Shown piece by piece: positions 41,821 to 50,190 of a stretch of 64,000 nucleotides of DNA. The DNA comes from JAIBJN01 sp963775395 (GTDB lineage Bacteria; Actinomycetota; Thermoleophilia; Gaiellales; Gaiellaceae): positions 124,001 through 188,000 of the forward strand of contig CAVZIX010000008.1 of assembly GCA_963775395.1 (NCBI GenBank), written 5' to 3'. The notes below the pieces were generated by a model. That model searched no databases. It was not told the DNA's origin and was given only the letters and a program-made list of their open reading frames with translations. The translations under genes were made by a program, and so were the position numbers. Position 1 is the first letter of the stretch, and every line of letters begins with the position of its first letter.

Positions 41821-43620
41821 GTGGCGGATTCCCACCCATACCTTCGAACGTTCGTCCGGCTGCTCGGCTTCCTGCGGCCCTATCGCTGGTCGCTGGCCGT
41901 GTCGGTCGTGCTCGCCATCGGCTCGCAGGCCGCGGCGGTTGCGATCGCGTTCCTGACGGGCGCCGCGCTCGAGAGCGCGGTCAACTCGAGCGACCAGCGC
42001 GAGCTGTGGACGATCGCCCTCGCGGTCCTGCTGGTCGGCCTGGCGCGGGCGATCTTCATGGCCGGCCGCCGGCTCATCTCGGGCCGCCAGGCGCTCGGCG
42101 TCGAGTACGACATGCGCGACGAGATCTACGCGAAGCTTCTGCGCCTTTCGTTCGGCTTCTACGACCGCCATCAGACGGGGCAGCTCATGTCTCGCGCGAC
42201 GGTGGACCTCCAGTCGGTCCGCTTCTTCCTCGGCTACGGCCTCATCTTCTTCTTCCAGCACGTCCTCACGATCGTGGGCGTCAGCATCGTCCTCTTCGTC
42301 GTGGAGTGGCGGCTCGCGGTGGCCGCGACGGCCTTCACCCCGGTGCTCGTCTTCCTCGCCTACCGCTACTCGAGCGTCTCTCACCCGGTCCTGCGAGACG
42401 TGCAGCAGAAGATGGCCGACGTCGCGACCGTCGCCGAGGAGAACATCGTCGGCGTCCACGTGGTGAAGTCCTTCGCGCAGGAGCGCAACGAGTCGGCGAA
42501 GTTCTCCGCCCGCACCGAAAGCGTCTTCACCCGCTCGATCGACGCGAACCGTCAGCGCGCCCTCTACGTACCGCTGCTCTCCTTCCTGCCGCTCGTCGCG
42601 CAGGCGGCCGTCCTCCTCTTCGGGGGACGGATGGTGGCGAACGGGTCACTCGGGCTCGACGCGTTCTTCGCCTTCAACGTGCTCGTGCTCATGCTCGTCA
42701 TGCCGCTCCGCATGCTCGGCATGTGGATCGGCCAGGCGCAGCGCGCGACCGCCTCGGGCGAGCGGATCTTCGAGGTGATCGACGAGACCGAGGATGTCAC
42801 CGACGAGCCGGGCGCGCGCGACCTGCCGCCGGGCGACGGGCACATCGTGTTCGAGCAGGCCGGCTTCGAGTACACACCAGACCGGCCGGTGCTCGAGCGG
42901 ATCGACCTCGAGGTCGCGCCGGGCCGGACGATCGCCCTCATCGGGCACACGGGCTCGGGCAAGACGACGCTGGCTTCACTCGTCCCCCGTTTCTACGACG
43001 TCACGGCCGGGAGCTTGAGCATCGACGGCGCGGACGTGCGCGAGGTCAAGCTTGCCTCCCTGCGGCGCTCGATCGGCATCGTCGCCCAGGACCCGTTCCT
43101 GTTCTCGGCGAGCGTCCGCGAGAACATCACGTTCGGCGCGCCCGACGCGACCGACGAGGACGTCGTCCGCGCCGCGCGGCTTGCACAGGCGGCCGAGTTC
43201 ATCGAGGAGCTTCCGGACGGCTACGACACGGTGATCGGCGAACGCGGCATCACGCTCTCGGGCGGGCAGCGGCAGCGGATTGCGATTGCCCGGGCGCTCA
43301 TCCTCGATCCGCGCATCCTGATCCTCGACGACGCCACGGCATCGGTCGACGCCACGACCGAGGCGCGCATCCGGCTCGGCCTGCGCGAGGCGATGAAGGG
43401 CCGGACGACCTTGATCGTCGCCCACCGGCTCTCGACGATCGCGCTCGCCGACGAGCTGGTCGTGCTCGACAGCGGACGCATCGCCGCGCGCGGGACGCAG
43501 GAGGAGCTGCTCGAGACGAGCCCCGTCTTTCGCGAGATCTACGAGCACGGGCTCCTGGAGCGCGAGTTCTCCGAGCGCGTCGAGGCGAGCGGCGAGCTGC
43601 AGGAGGCGGCGGGGGCATGA
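41821..43620 (+). CDS. ABC transporter half-transporter (membrane plus ATPase domain)
   Basis: This is a 599-residue type IV (MsbA/MDR-like) half-transporter. It has six membrane helices in residues 20-320 (YDRHQTGQLMSRATVDLQSV coupling region), then the ATPase domain with Walker A GHTGSGKTT, Q-loop VAQDPFLFS, signature LSGGQRQRIAIARALI, Walker B ILILDDATASVD and H-loop AHRLST. Walker B has Asp-Asp (LDDATASVD) where Glu is the usual catalytic residue, so this site may be weak in hydrolysis. It probably pairs with the next ABC gene as a heterodimer. The start is GTG 41821. Confidence 0.95.
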   Translation: MADSHPYLRTFVRLLGFLRPYRWSLAVSVVLAIGSQAAAVAIAFLTGAALESAVNSSDQRELWTIALAVLLVGLARAIFMAGRRLISGRQALGVEYDMRDEIYAKLLRLSFGFYDRHQTGQLMSRATVDLQSVRFFLGYGLIFFFQHVLTIVGVSIVLFVVEWRLAVAATAFTPVLVFLAYRYSSVSHPVLRDVQQKMADVATVAEENIVGVHVVKSFAQERNESAKFSARTESVFTRSIDANRQRALYVPLLSFLPLVAQAAVLLFGGRMVANGSLGLDAFFAFNVLVLMLVMPLRMLGMWIGQAQRATASGERIFEVIDETEDVTDEPGARDLPPGDGHIVFEQAGFEYTPDRPVLERIDLEVAPGRTIALIGHTGSGKTTLASLVPRFYDVTAGSLSIDGADVREVKLASLRRSIGIVAQDPFLFSASVRENITFGAPDATDEDVVRAARLAQAAEFIEELPDGYDTVIGERGITLSGGQRQRIAIARALILDPRILILDDATASVDATTEARIRLGLREAMKGRTTLIVAHRLSTIALADELVVLDSGRIAARGTQEELLETSPVFREIYEHGLLEREFSERVEASGELQEAAGA

Positions 43621-43787
43621 GCCTCATGACTCGGCACGCTCTCGGCACGGTTCGGGCGCCCACGCGCGCGGTTTTCGGCGTTAGGCTCGAGCCATCGGGT
43701 TGGGGAGGTGGGTCTCCCGTTTACGACGCGTACGCGCGTGGAGACTGGGTCGACCCGGCGACCGGCGGAGACGGGGGCCTGCGATGA
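43617..43787 (+). CDS. Possible 56-residue small protein between ABC genes
   Basis: An ATG overlapping the stop of the first ABC gene (ATGA) opens a 56-codon frame whose TGA overlaps the ATG of the second ABC gene. The second half (SPVYDAYARGDWVDPATGG) has protein-like composition. The first half has lower third-position GC, and the stretch may instead be a leader or promoter region. No family is recognised. Confidence 0.3.
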   Translation: MSLMTRHALGTVRAPTRAVFGVRLEPSGWGGGSPVYDAYARGDWVDPATGGDGGLR

Positions 43788-45586
43788 GGGTCTGGCAGGC
43801 GGGCTCCCACCTGACGATGCAACGCGGCGCCGAGGTGAACGACTGGTCGTGGGCGCGCACGGTGCGGCGCGTCTCGACGCTCGCGCGGCTGGCCGCGCCC
43901 TACCGGCTCCGCACGGGGCTCGCGATCGGCTCGCTCATCGCGGCCACTCTGACCGCGCTCGCGCCGCCGTTCCTGGCCAAGCTCGCGATCGACGACGGGA
44001 TCAGCACGGGCGACATCGAGGCGCTTACCGTCATCGTCGCCCTCTTCGTCGCCGCCGGCCTCGCCAACCTCTTGACGAGCTCCGCGCAGACGTACTTCAC
44101 CGGCTGGACGGGCGAGCGCATCCTGGCCGACCTGAGGAACACGCTCTTCGGCCATCTTCAGCGCCTGTCGCTCGGCTACTTCGAGCGGAACCGCGCCGGC
44201 GTCATCATCAGCCGCCTGACGAACGATGTCGAGGCGCTCGACCAACTCGTTACCGACGGGGTCACGAGCCTCTTCCAGAACTCCCTCCTGCTCCTCGGGT
44301 CGGCCATCATCCTCTTCTTCCTCGACTGGCGTCTCGCGCTGGCGGCCCTCGCGGTCTTCCCGCTGATGGCGATCGCGACGAAGGTCTTCCGCGTCCGGTC
44401 GTCGCGCGCGTACCGCAACGTCCGCGAGCGCCTCGGGCTCGTCACGGCCACACTGGCCGAGGACATCGCGGGCATGCGCGTCGTCCAGTCGTTCACGCGC
44501 GAGCGCACGAACCAGCGCCAGTTCCGCTCGGTGAACGACAACTACCGGGAGTCCAACCAGGAGACGGTCGTGCTGAACGGGCTCTACTTCCCGTTCGTCG
44601 ACTTCCTCTCCGCCGTCGCGACCGCGACGGTGCTCGGCTTCGGCGGCTGGCTCGCCTTCGAGGGAGAGGTCACGGTCGGCACGCTCTTCGCCTTCCTCCT
44701 CTACCTCTCCAACTTCTTCGACCCCATCCAGCAGCTGTCGCAGCTCTACAACACGTTCCTGTCGGCCACGGCCGCGCTGGACAAGATCATGGACGTCATG
44801 GACGAGGAGCCGCAGGTCGTCGACAGGCCAGGTGCCCGCGACCTGCCCGAGATCGCCGGTGACGTCGGGTTCGAGAACGTGCGCTTCGGCTACGGCGACG
44901 GCCCGGAGATCCTGCACGGGATCGACCTCGCCGTGCCCGCCGGGACGACGGTGGCCCTCGTCGGGCACACCGGCGCCGGCAAGTCGACCATCGCCAAGCT
45001 CCTCGCCCGCTTCTACGACCCGCGCGAGGGCCGGATCACGATCGACGGCCACGATCTTCGGGACGTCACCCAGGAGAGCCTCCGCCGGCAGCTGGGCATC
45101 GTGCCGCAGGAGGGCTTCCTCTTCGCCGGGACGGTGCGCGAGAACATCGCGTTCGGCCGCCCGGACGCGACCGACGAGGAGGTCGCCGCCGCGGCCCGCG
45201 CGGTCGGCGCGGAGGACTTCATCCTCCAGCTCGAGGACGGCTTCGAGACGCAGGTCGCGGAGCGCGGCAGCCGGCTCTCACTCGGCCAGCGACAGCTTGT
45301 CGCCTTCGCGAGAGCGCTGCTCGCCGACCCGCGCATCCTCATCCTCGACGAGGCGACCTCGAGCGTCGACATCGGGACCGAGCAGCGCATCGAGGTGGCT
45401 CTGCGCCGGCTCCTGGCGGGGCGGACGGCGTTCATCATCGCGCACCGGCTGTCCACCATCCGCGGCGCCGACCTGATCGTCGTCCTGGAGCACGGGTGCG
45501 TCGTCGAGCTCGGGACGCACGACGAGCTGGTCGCGCTCGACGGCCGCTACCGCTCGCTCTACGGGGACTGGGCGGCGGCGGCGTAG
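43784..45586 (+). CDS. ABC transporter half-transporter (second subunit)
   Basis: This is a 600-residue half-transporter of the same class. It has six membrane helices (about 45-330, with YFERNRAGVIISRLTNDVEA), Walker A GHTGAGKST, Q-loop VPQEGFLFAG, signature LSLGQRQLVAFARALL, Walker B ILILDEATSSVD with the catalytic Glu intact, and AHRLST. The partner's Glu is replaced by Asp while this one is canonical, but here the signature reads LSLGQ. That is an asymmetric-site arrangement typical of heterodimeric exporters. I start at ATG 43784. Confidence 0.94.
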   Translation: MRVWQAGSHLTMQRGAEVNDWSWARTVRRVSTLARLAAPYRLRTGLAIGSLIAATLTALAPPFLAKLAIDDGISTGDIEALTVIVALFVAAGLANLLTSSAQTYFTGWTGERILADLRNTLFGHLQRLSLGYFERNRAGVIISRLTNDVEALDQLVTDGVTSLFQNSLLLLGSAIILFFLDWRLALAALAVFPLMAIATKVFRVRSSRAYRNVRERLGLVTATLAEDIAGMRVVQSFTRERTNQRQFRSVNDNYRESNQETVVLNGLYFPFVDFLSAVATATVLGFGGWLAFEGEVTVGTLFAFLLYLSNFFDPIQQLSQLYNTFLSATAALDKIMDVMDEEPQVVDRPGARDLPEIAGDVGFENVRFGYGDGPEILHGIDLAVPAGTTVALVGHTGAGKSTIAKLLARFYDPREGRITIDGHDLRDVTQESLRRQLGIVPQEGFLFAGTVRENIAFGRPDATDEEVAAAARAVGAEDFILQLEDGFETQVAERGSRLSLGQRQLVAFARALLADPRILILDEATSSVDIGTEQRIEVALRRLLAGRTAFIIAHRLSTIRGADLIVVLEHGCVVELGTHDELVALDGRYRSLYGDWAAAA

Positions 45587-45618
45587 GGTCCGCGGCTCCG
45601 GTGTAGGCTCCGGTCGCG

Positions 45619-46500
45619 ATGGCCGAGCTCGACCCGAAGACCGAGGACCGGATCGAGGAGCCTGTCTCCAAGGAGGCCGAGCGCGAGACGCTGCTCACGC
45701 CCGCGCAGGCGATCGAGCGCATGCGCATCCGCGTGCCGCCTCGGGCGAACAAGAAGCTCCGTGTCCTGGTCGACCGCGTCAACGCCGACGCGCAGCTCAA
45801 GGCGTGGTGGCACGTCGCCAACGTGAACGCGGTCAAGCGGCTGCAGATCAACGACCACTCCTGGGTGCACATCCAGATCGTGGCCAACCTCGCGCTCAAG
45901 CTCCTGCGCCAGCTCGTCAAGAACGACGTCCAGCCGGGCATGGTCCGCGACTACGGAATGACCCAGGACGACGCGGAGATCGTCGTCGCGCTCGGCGCGT
46001 TCCTGCACTGCATCGGCATGGCCGTCCACCGCGAGCGCCACGAAGACTGGAGCCTCTTCCTCGCGGAGCCGAAGATGGACGAGCTCCTCGACGGCCTGTA
46101 CGAGGAGCCGGAGCTGACCGTGATCCAGTCCGAGGTGCTCCAGGCGATCACGAGCCACCGGGAGGACGGCCGCCCGCTGACGCTCGAGGCCGGCGTCATC
46201 CGTGTCGCGGACGCGCTGGACATGGCCGAGGGCCGCTCGCGTATCCCCTTCCAGCACGGGCGCGTCTCCATCCACTCGCTCTCGGCGGCGGCGATCGAAG
46301 GCGTGGAGATCAAGGACGGCGACGTCGCCCCCGTGCTCATCGAGATCACGATGAACAACTCGTCGGGCATCTATCAGGTCGACGAGCTCCTCAAGGCCAA
46401 GCTCCGTGGCTCGGGCCTCGAGCCGTATGTCGAGGTGGTGGCGCACATCGACACCGAGGCCGAGAAGCGCCTCATCCCGCTCTATCGACTCGAGCTCTGA
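45619..46500 (+). CDS. HD-superfamily protein (COG1418-like) with altered HD motif
   Basis: This 293-residue protein matches predicted HD-superfamily hydrolases: KRLQINDHSWVHIQIVANLAL, ALGAFLHCIGMAVHRERHE, VIRVADALDMAEGRSRIPF, VSIHSLSAAAIEGVEI and ITMNNSSGIYQV. The metal-binding HD pair in LHDIG reads LHCIG (Cys for Asp), though flanking His residues are kept. If real, this would weaken or change metal binding. It is 32 bases after the ABC gene. The substrate is unknown. Confidence 0.82.
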   Translation: MAELDPKTEDRIEEPVSKEAERETLLTPAQAIERMRIRVPPRANKKLRVLVDRVNADAQLKAWWHVANVNAVKRLQINDHSWVHIQIVANLALKLLRQLVKNDVQPGMVRDYGMTQDDAEIVVALGAFLHCIGMAVHRERHEDWSLFLAEPKMDELLDGLYEEPELTVIQSEVLQAITSHREDGRPLTLEAGVIRVADALDMAEGRSRIPFQHGRVSIHSLSAAAIEGVEIKDGDVAPVLIEITMNNSSGIYQVDELLKAKLRGSGLEPYVEVVAHIDTEAEKRLIPLYRLEL

Positions 46501-46543
46501 GGCCGGTCGCCGCGCGGCCTTGCGGCTACAATGGCCGGGCCGT

Positions 46544-46614
46544 TGCGGGGTCGTCTAACGGTAGGACGCCCGGCTCTGGACCGGGTAGTCAAGGTTCGAA
46601 TCCTTGCCCCGCAG
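46544..46614 (+). tRNA. tRNA-Gln (anticodon CTG)
   Basis: A cloverleaf can be drawn: acceptor stem TGCGGGG/CCCCGCA, D arm with CTAACGGTAGG, anticodon stem CCCGG/CCGGG with loop CTCTGGA (anticodon CTG, reading CAG), T arm AAGG-TTCGAAT-CCTT. The discriminator base is G and CCA is not encoded. A TACAAT box 11 bases upstream is a plausible -10 element. Confidence 0.96.
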
Positions 46615-46624
46615 CCTCGTAAAA

Positions 46625-46647
46625 GCCCCGCTCCTGGCGGGGTTTTT
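46625..46647 (+). terminator. Intrinsic terminator after tRNA-Gln
   Basis: A hairpin CCCCGC-TCCTG-GCGGGG followed by TTTTT begins 11 bases after the tRNA. It has the standard form of a factor-independent terminator. Confidence 0.88.
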
Positions 46648-46787
46648 CACGTCTGAGGAGCGAGACCCCAGCTGCGCTCATGGGCGGCGAAGAAGTCGTC
46701 GACGCGGGCGAGCCCACCCCGACAGTGCGCGGGGTCACGGAAGGTGTGACAATCGGCCTCCACAGAGCCGAGGGAAGGAGAAAAGGC

Positions 46788-47174
46788 ATGGGCACCCAGC
46801 TCCGGGGATGGCGCTCGTTCGCGGGCATCGTCTTCTATCTCGTCGGGGCGTTCAACGTCATCGGAGGCCTCGCGGCCATCTTCAAGGACGAGTTCTTCAT
46901 CGCCTCCGACGACCAGCTGCTCGTCGTCGACTACACGGCCTGGGGCTGGTTCCTTCTCATCCTCGGCGTCGTCCAGCTGATTGTCGGCGCGGGCATCCTC
47001 AAGAACCGCGGCTGGGCGCGCGGGGTCGGCGTCGTGCTCTCGATGCTGAGCGCGGTGATGCACATTGCCTTCCTGGTGGCGTTCCCGATCTTTGGTCTCG
47101 TCACGATCTCGCTCTCGATTGCCGTGGTATACGGGCTGGTCGTGCCGTCCGACCCGGACGAAGCGCGCGTGTAG
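46788..47174 (+). CDS. DUF7144-like four-helix membrane protein
   Basis: This 128-residue protein has four membrane helices. Its opening GWRSFAGIVFYLVGAFNVIGGLAAIF is typical of the actinobacterial DUF7144 group. The chosen ATG follows a strong GGAG ribosome site (AAGGAGAAAAGGC), which decides the start over a longer upstream reading. Function unknown. It is followed after 9 bases by the ZIP-type gene. Confidence 0.75.
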   Translation: MGTQLRGWRSFAGIVFYLVGAFNVIGGLAAIFKDEFFIASDDQLLVVDYTAWGWFLLILGVVQLIVGAGILKNRGWARGVGVVLSMLSAVMHIAFLVAFPIFGLVTISLSIAVVYGLVVPSDPDEARV

Positions 47175-47183
47175 CGCCCGGCG

Positions 47184-47915
47184 ATGGGTGCGGCCTTCGG
47201 CTGGGGCCTGCTCGCCGCGTCGTCGCTTCTGATCGGCGGGCTGCTCGTCCTGCGCGTGCAGGTGAGCGACCGTGTGCTCGGCCTGATCATGGCCTTCGGC
47301 GCCGGGGTGCTGATCAGCGCCGTTGCCTACGAGCTCGTCGACGAGGCGTTCACGACCAGCCATGGCGCGGGCGGCATCGCCCTCGGGCTTCCGGCCGGTG
47401 CGCTCGTCTTCTTCCTCGGCGACGAGGTCATCGACCGCATGGGCGGGTCGGATCGCAAGAGCATGTCCGGCAAGCAGGAGGCGGGGACGGCGCTCGCAAT
47501 CGTCCTCGGCATCGTTCTGGACGGCATCCCGGAGTCGGTGGTCATCGGGCTCACCCTGCTCCAGGGCGGGGGCGTCGGCGCCGCGATGCTCGTCGCGGTG
47601 TTCCTCTCGAACCTTCCCGAGGCCGTCGCGGCGACGACCGGCCTGCGAACGGCAGGGTGGCGGACCCGCAACGTCCTCGGCCTCTGGCTCGTCGTCATGC
47701 TCGTGTCCGCCCTGGCCTCCCTCGCCGGCTACGGGCTCTTCGGCGACGCGTCGCCGAACACGATCGCGTTCGTCCTCTCGTTCGCGGCCGGCGCCATCCT
47801 GACGATGCTGGCCGACACGATGATGCCCGAGGCCTTTGCACGCGGCGGGAAGATGGTCGGCCTGGCGACGACGCTCGGCTTCGGCCTGGCGTACGCGATC
47901 TCCGCGCTCGAATAG
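47184..47915 (+). CDS. ZIP-family metal transporter
   Basis: This 243-residue membrane protein has about eight helices. The ZIP signature is in GIVLDGIPESVVIGL (helix IV) and FLSNLPEAVAATTGL (helix V), with the conserved Asn/Asp, Pro-Glu pairs. It lacks the usual second metal His in helix IV (HxxPE is DGIPE here), so the ion cannot be told. ZIP proteins move zinc, iron or manganese into the cytosol. Confidence 0.85.
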   Translation: MGAAFGWGLLAASSLLIGGLLVLRVQVSDRVLGLIMAFGAGVLISAVAYELVDEAFTTSHGAGGIALGLPAGALVFFLGDEVIDRMGGSDRKSMSGKQEAGTALAIVLGIVLDGIPESVVIGLTLLQGGGVGAAMLVAVFLSNLPEAVAATTGLRTAGWRTRNVLGLWLVVMLVSALASLAGYGLFGDASPNTIAFVLSFAAGAILTMLADTMMPEAFARGGKMVGLATTLGFGLAYAISALE

Positions 47916-48530
47916 GCCGGACCAAAGATGACCCGCGCCGGAGCACGATGGCGGCCCTCGATGTCGGCCGCGTTTAGGTGGCGCTCCCCGCGGGTCGACA
48001 GCAGTGTCCCGCTCGAGCTGCACCGCGTCAACCAGGCTCCCCCTTCGTGAGCACGCAAGTTCCTGCCAGGAGGACGATCCTGAGATCGTCGGGGTCAGCC
48101 AGGCGGCCCCGGCAGGGATGGTCGCGTCGGGCCGTAGCTCGCGACCGTTCCGCGGGGGCGGGGCCCCATTTGGCGTCCGCCCCCACCCACCGTTCCGAAC
48201 TTTGGTCTAGGTAAACCCTCGACCTCGGAAGCGTTGCCGCCCCCGGCTGACGTGTGAGATAAGCGTGCGGTTCCCGAGCGCCTTCGGGATTCGCCGCGTG
48301 AGGGGAGCACGGCGGAAGGACTCGGGCGCGATAGGGAGGCTCGGCGTTCGGGCCGCAGGACGCCGGGCCTCCTTCTGCCCTCTTGCGGCCGCCCGTTACG
48401 CCTTGCAATTCCAGTGCGCACCAAGGCTTTCCGATCGTCCGTCGGAAGCGAGCGCACGGGAGAGGTCGGCGCCCGGCCTCTCTCGCTACGAGGCCGACGT
48501 TTCGAGCGATCGGCTACTCTGTCCCCCGAC
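47916..48530. other. Gene-free stretch upstream of tRNA-Glu
   Basis: I see no convincing gene in these 615 bases; open frames on either strand lack protein-like composition. An AT-richer site, ACTTTGGTCTAGGTAAACC, at 48201-48219 stands out and is followed by a GC-rich dyad-poor region. It could be a regulatory site or an unrecognised RNA, but I cannot assign it. Confidence 0.4.
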
Positions 48531-48603
48531 GGCGCATTCGTCTAGTGGCCTAGGACGCCGCCCTCTCACGGCGGTAGCACGGGTTCGAATCCCGTATGCG
48601 CCT
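48531..48603 (+). tRNA. tRNA-Glu (anticodon CTC)
   Basis: The acceptor stem is GGCGCAT/ATGCGCC, the D arm is CGTCTAGTGGCCTAGGACG, and the anticodon stem is CCGCC/GGCGG with loop CTCTCAC (anticodon CTC, reading GAG). The T arm is ACGGG-TTCGAAT-CCCGT. CCA is not encoded. Its last 13 bases are repeated at 49030-49042. Confidence 0.96.
48591..48603 (+). repeat. Direct repeat, copy 1 (tRNA-Glu 3' end)
   Basis: CCCGTATGCGCCT forms the 3' end of tRNA-Glu and recurs exactly at 49030-49042. A repeated tRNA 3' end is what tRNA-directed integration leaves (attL/attR), but 13 bp is short and no integrase is present in the interval. Confidence 0.5.
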
Positions 48604-48817
48604 TCCTTACGTTTCCCGCCTCCTTTGTAGTCCTTGCAACACGCGCAGGGCGTCCCGTGGGCTCGCATCGGTAAACAGGTCGGACACGCCGACCTTTCAC
48701 GACGGCGAGGACGGACACCCACGTTCTCGGCGACGAGGAGCTCGACTACATTGGCCTGGTCGCGTGAGCCGCCCCTGCAGACCGTCGCGCCGGCGCTTCT
48801 TCCTGACAGGGAAGCGC

Positions 48818-48898
48818 TTAAGGCAGCTTGCGCCGAAGGTAGCGCTTGGTGACCTTCCAAGCCACCCAGCCAAAGAGCGCATACCGCCACTTGTTCAT
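48818..48898 (-). CDS. Possible 26-residue membrane microprotein
   Basis: A short frame begins ATG at 48898 (MNKWRYALFGWVAWKVTKRY) and ends in a basic RRK tail. It is a single amphipathic or membrane helix with aromatic residues at one end and positive charge at the other. Such microproteins occur in related actinobacteria, but this call rests on composition only. Confidence 0.45.
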   Translation of the reverse strand: MNKWRYALFGWVAWKVTKRYLRRKLP

Positions 48899-49029
48899 GC
48901 TCGATGAATCTCCGCAGTGTCCCTGACGGAAACGTCCGTCACCGGCAGGCCGGCTCGGCGTGCCCGCAGCGTGCCCCTTCCGTGGCCCCTCGACCGTCGC
49001 AACCCGCAGGTTTGCAGGGGGGCCTGAGC

Positions 49030-49042
49030 CCCGTATGCGCCT
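49030..49042 (+). repeat. Direct repeat, copy 2 of tRNA-Glu 3' end
   Basis: An exact copy of the 13 bases CCCGTATGCGCCT, 439 bp downstream of the tRNA copy. The flanking bases differ on both sides, so the match is limited to the tRNA terminus. Confidence 0.5.
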
Positions 49043-49143
49043 CTCAGGACCCATGCGGACTCCGCATGGTTGAAGCGGGTCAGGCGGGGGAATGCGCGTG
49101 GCGTGCGTACCCCGGTGCGCACCTCATGAGCGGGAGCGATTCG

Positions 49144-49581
49144 CTATTGCCCGTCGGGAACCGTGATCGCACCCGCCGGGGGCTGGGCCAGGTCAGTGGT
49201 TCGCAGGATCTCCTTACCGAACGGAACCAGAGCGGCGCCCGCCATCTTGAAATCGGCTACGCCGAGAGGGATGCCGATGATCGTCAGGCAGAGCAGGATG
49301 CCCGTCAGCAGATGGGCGAGCGCGAGCCACCATCCGGCGAGGATGAACCAGAGGATGTTGGCGATGACACTCAGCCCCTTGAGCCGCGTCGGACTTGGAA
49401 CCAGCACCCGACCGAAGGGCCAGAGCGCATAGCCGGCGAGCTTGAACGCCTGCACTCCGAAGGGGATGCCGATAATCGTGATGCAGAGGATGAGGCCAGC
49501 AAGCACGTAGGCAAGCGCGAGCCAAAACCCTGCCAGGACGAGCCAGATGATGTTGAGGACGGTCCGCAACTCGGAGAGCAT
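49144..49581 (-). CDS. YccF-domain membrane protein
   Basis: This 145-residue protein has two YccF repeats, each an IIWLVLAGFWLALAY-type helix followed by ITIIGIPFGVQAFKLAGYALWPFGR. The start is ATG 49581. YccF proteins are inner-membrane proteins of unknown function. Codon use looks native. Confidence 0.88.
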   Translation of the reverse strand: MLSELRTVLNIIWLVLAGFWLALAYVLAGLILCITIIGIPFGVQAFKLAGYALWPFGRVLVPSPTRLKGLSVIANILWFILAGWWLALAHLLTGILLCLTIIGIPLGVADFKMAGAALVPFGKEILRTTDLAQPPAGAITVPDGQ

Positions 49582-49692
49582 CACGCATCCTTGCGGCGGT
49601 GTCGAGCCGGCCGAGAGCTGGGATACAGGCCGCAAGGCTCCCTGGAGTACTCTGCCCGCGCCGCGGGTGTCCGCCTCTCCCCCCGCTGCCGC

Positions 49693-50028
49693 TCAGTCCG
49701 CGTCGGGCTCGCCTGAGCGCGGGTCCTCCCTGATGATCTCGTCCACGGCGACGACCTTCGCGACGAGGAGGAAACCCTCGTTCGCCTCGACGACCTTCTC
49801 GATCTCCGGGCGCTCGTGCCCGGGTGCGACCACGAACACCGTCGCCCGGGAACGGACGCGCTCGTACTCATCGTTCGTGAGCTCGACGATCTTGGTGCAG
49901 GCCATCTCGCTGCACTCGCACAGGTAGTCGGTCGTCTTGGACCACGGGACGGACATCTCGTCGAGACGCTCGTTGATCTCGCGGAAAAGAATTTCGTTCT
50001 TGGCGAGACGTTCGTCGGAGAGGGACAC
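49693..50028 (-). CDS. Conserved Cys-containing small soluble protein
   Basis: This 111-residue protein begins LAKNEILFREINERLDE and contains LCECSEMACTKIVELTNDEYE and VVAPGHERPEIEKVVE. The pattern with three or four Cys and a later His is widespread in Thermoleophilia and related groups as a conserved hypothetical. The CxC...C arrangement could bind zinc. No function is known to me. Confidence 0.7.
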   Translation of the reverse strand: MSLSDERLAKNEILFREINERLDEMSVPWSKTTDYLCECSEMACTKIVELTNDEYERVRSRATVFVVAPGHERPEIEKVVEANEGFLLVAKVVAVDEIIREDPRSGEPDAD

Positions 50029-50190
50029 CGCGGCTCCCTTCTCCCCCCGTACATGCCACCCGCTTATCTGGCTCGCCAGGAACGTCCCTGGACGGTGAGC
50101 TCAGCTCCACCCCCTGAGTTCCCTCTGACGGCGCCGGACAAACGCAGCGCTGGTCGCCCCAGTCCACCCCTGCGAAGCGTGCGACCCCGG

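Larger units (their letters stand above)
48604..49143. other. Gene-poor stretch after tRNA-Glu
   Basis: Apart from the 26-residue frame at 48818-48898 and the second tRNA 3'-end copy, I see no gene here. A perfect 8-bp inverted repeat, CCATGCGG-ACT-CCGCATGG, lies at 49051-49069, nine bases after the repeat. Confidence 0.45.

Noticed and set aside
48201..48219. ACTTTGGTCTAGGTAAACC as a known riboswitch or operator
   Set aside because: It stands out by composition but lacks a matching fold, and there is no gene directly downstream.
48028..48630. Open frames in the gap before and across tRNA-Glu
   Set aside because: They overlap the tRNA or have no protein-like composition, so I left the region as gene-free.
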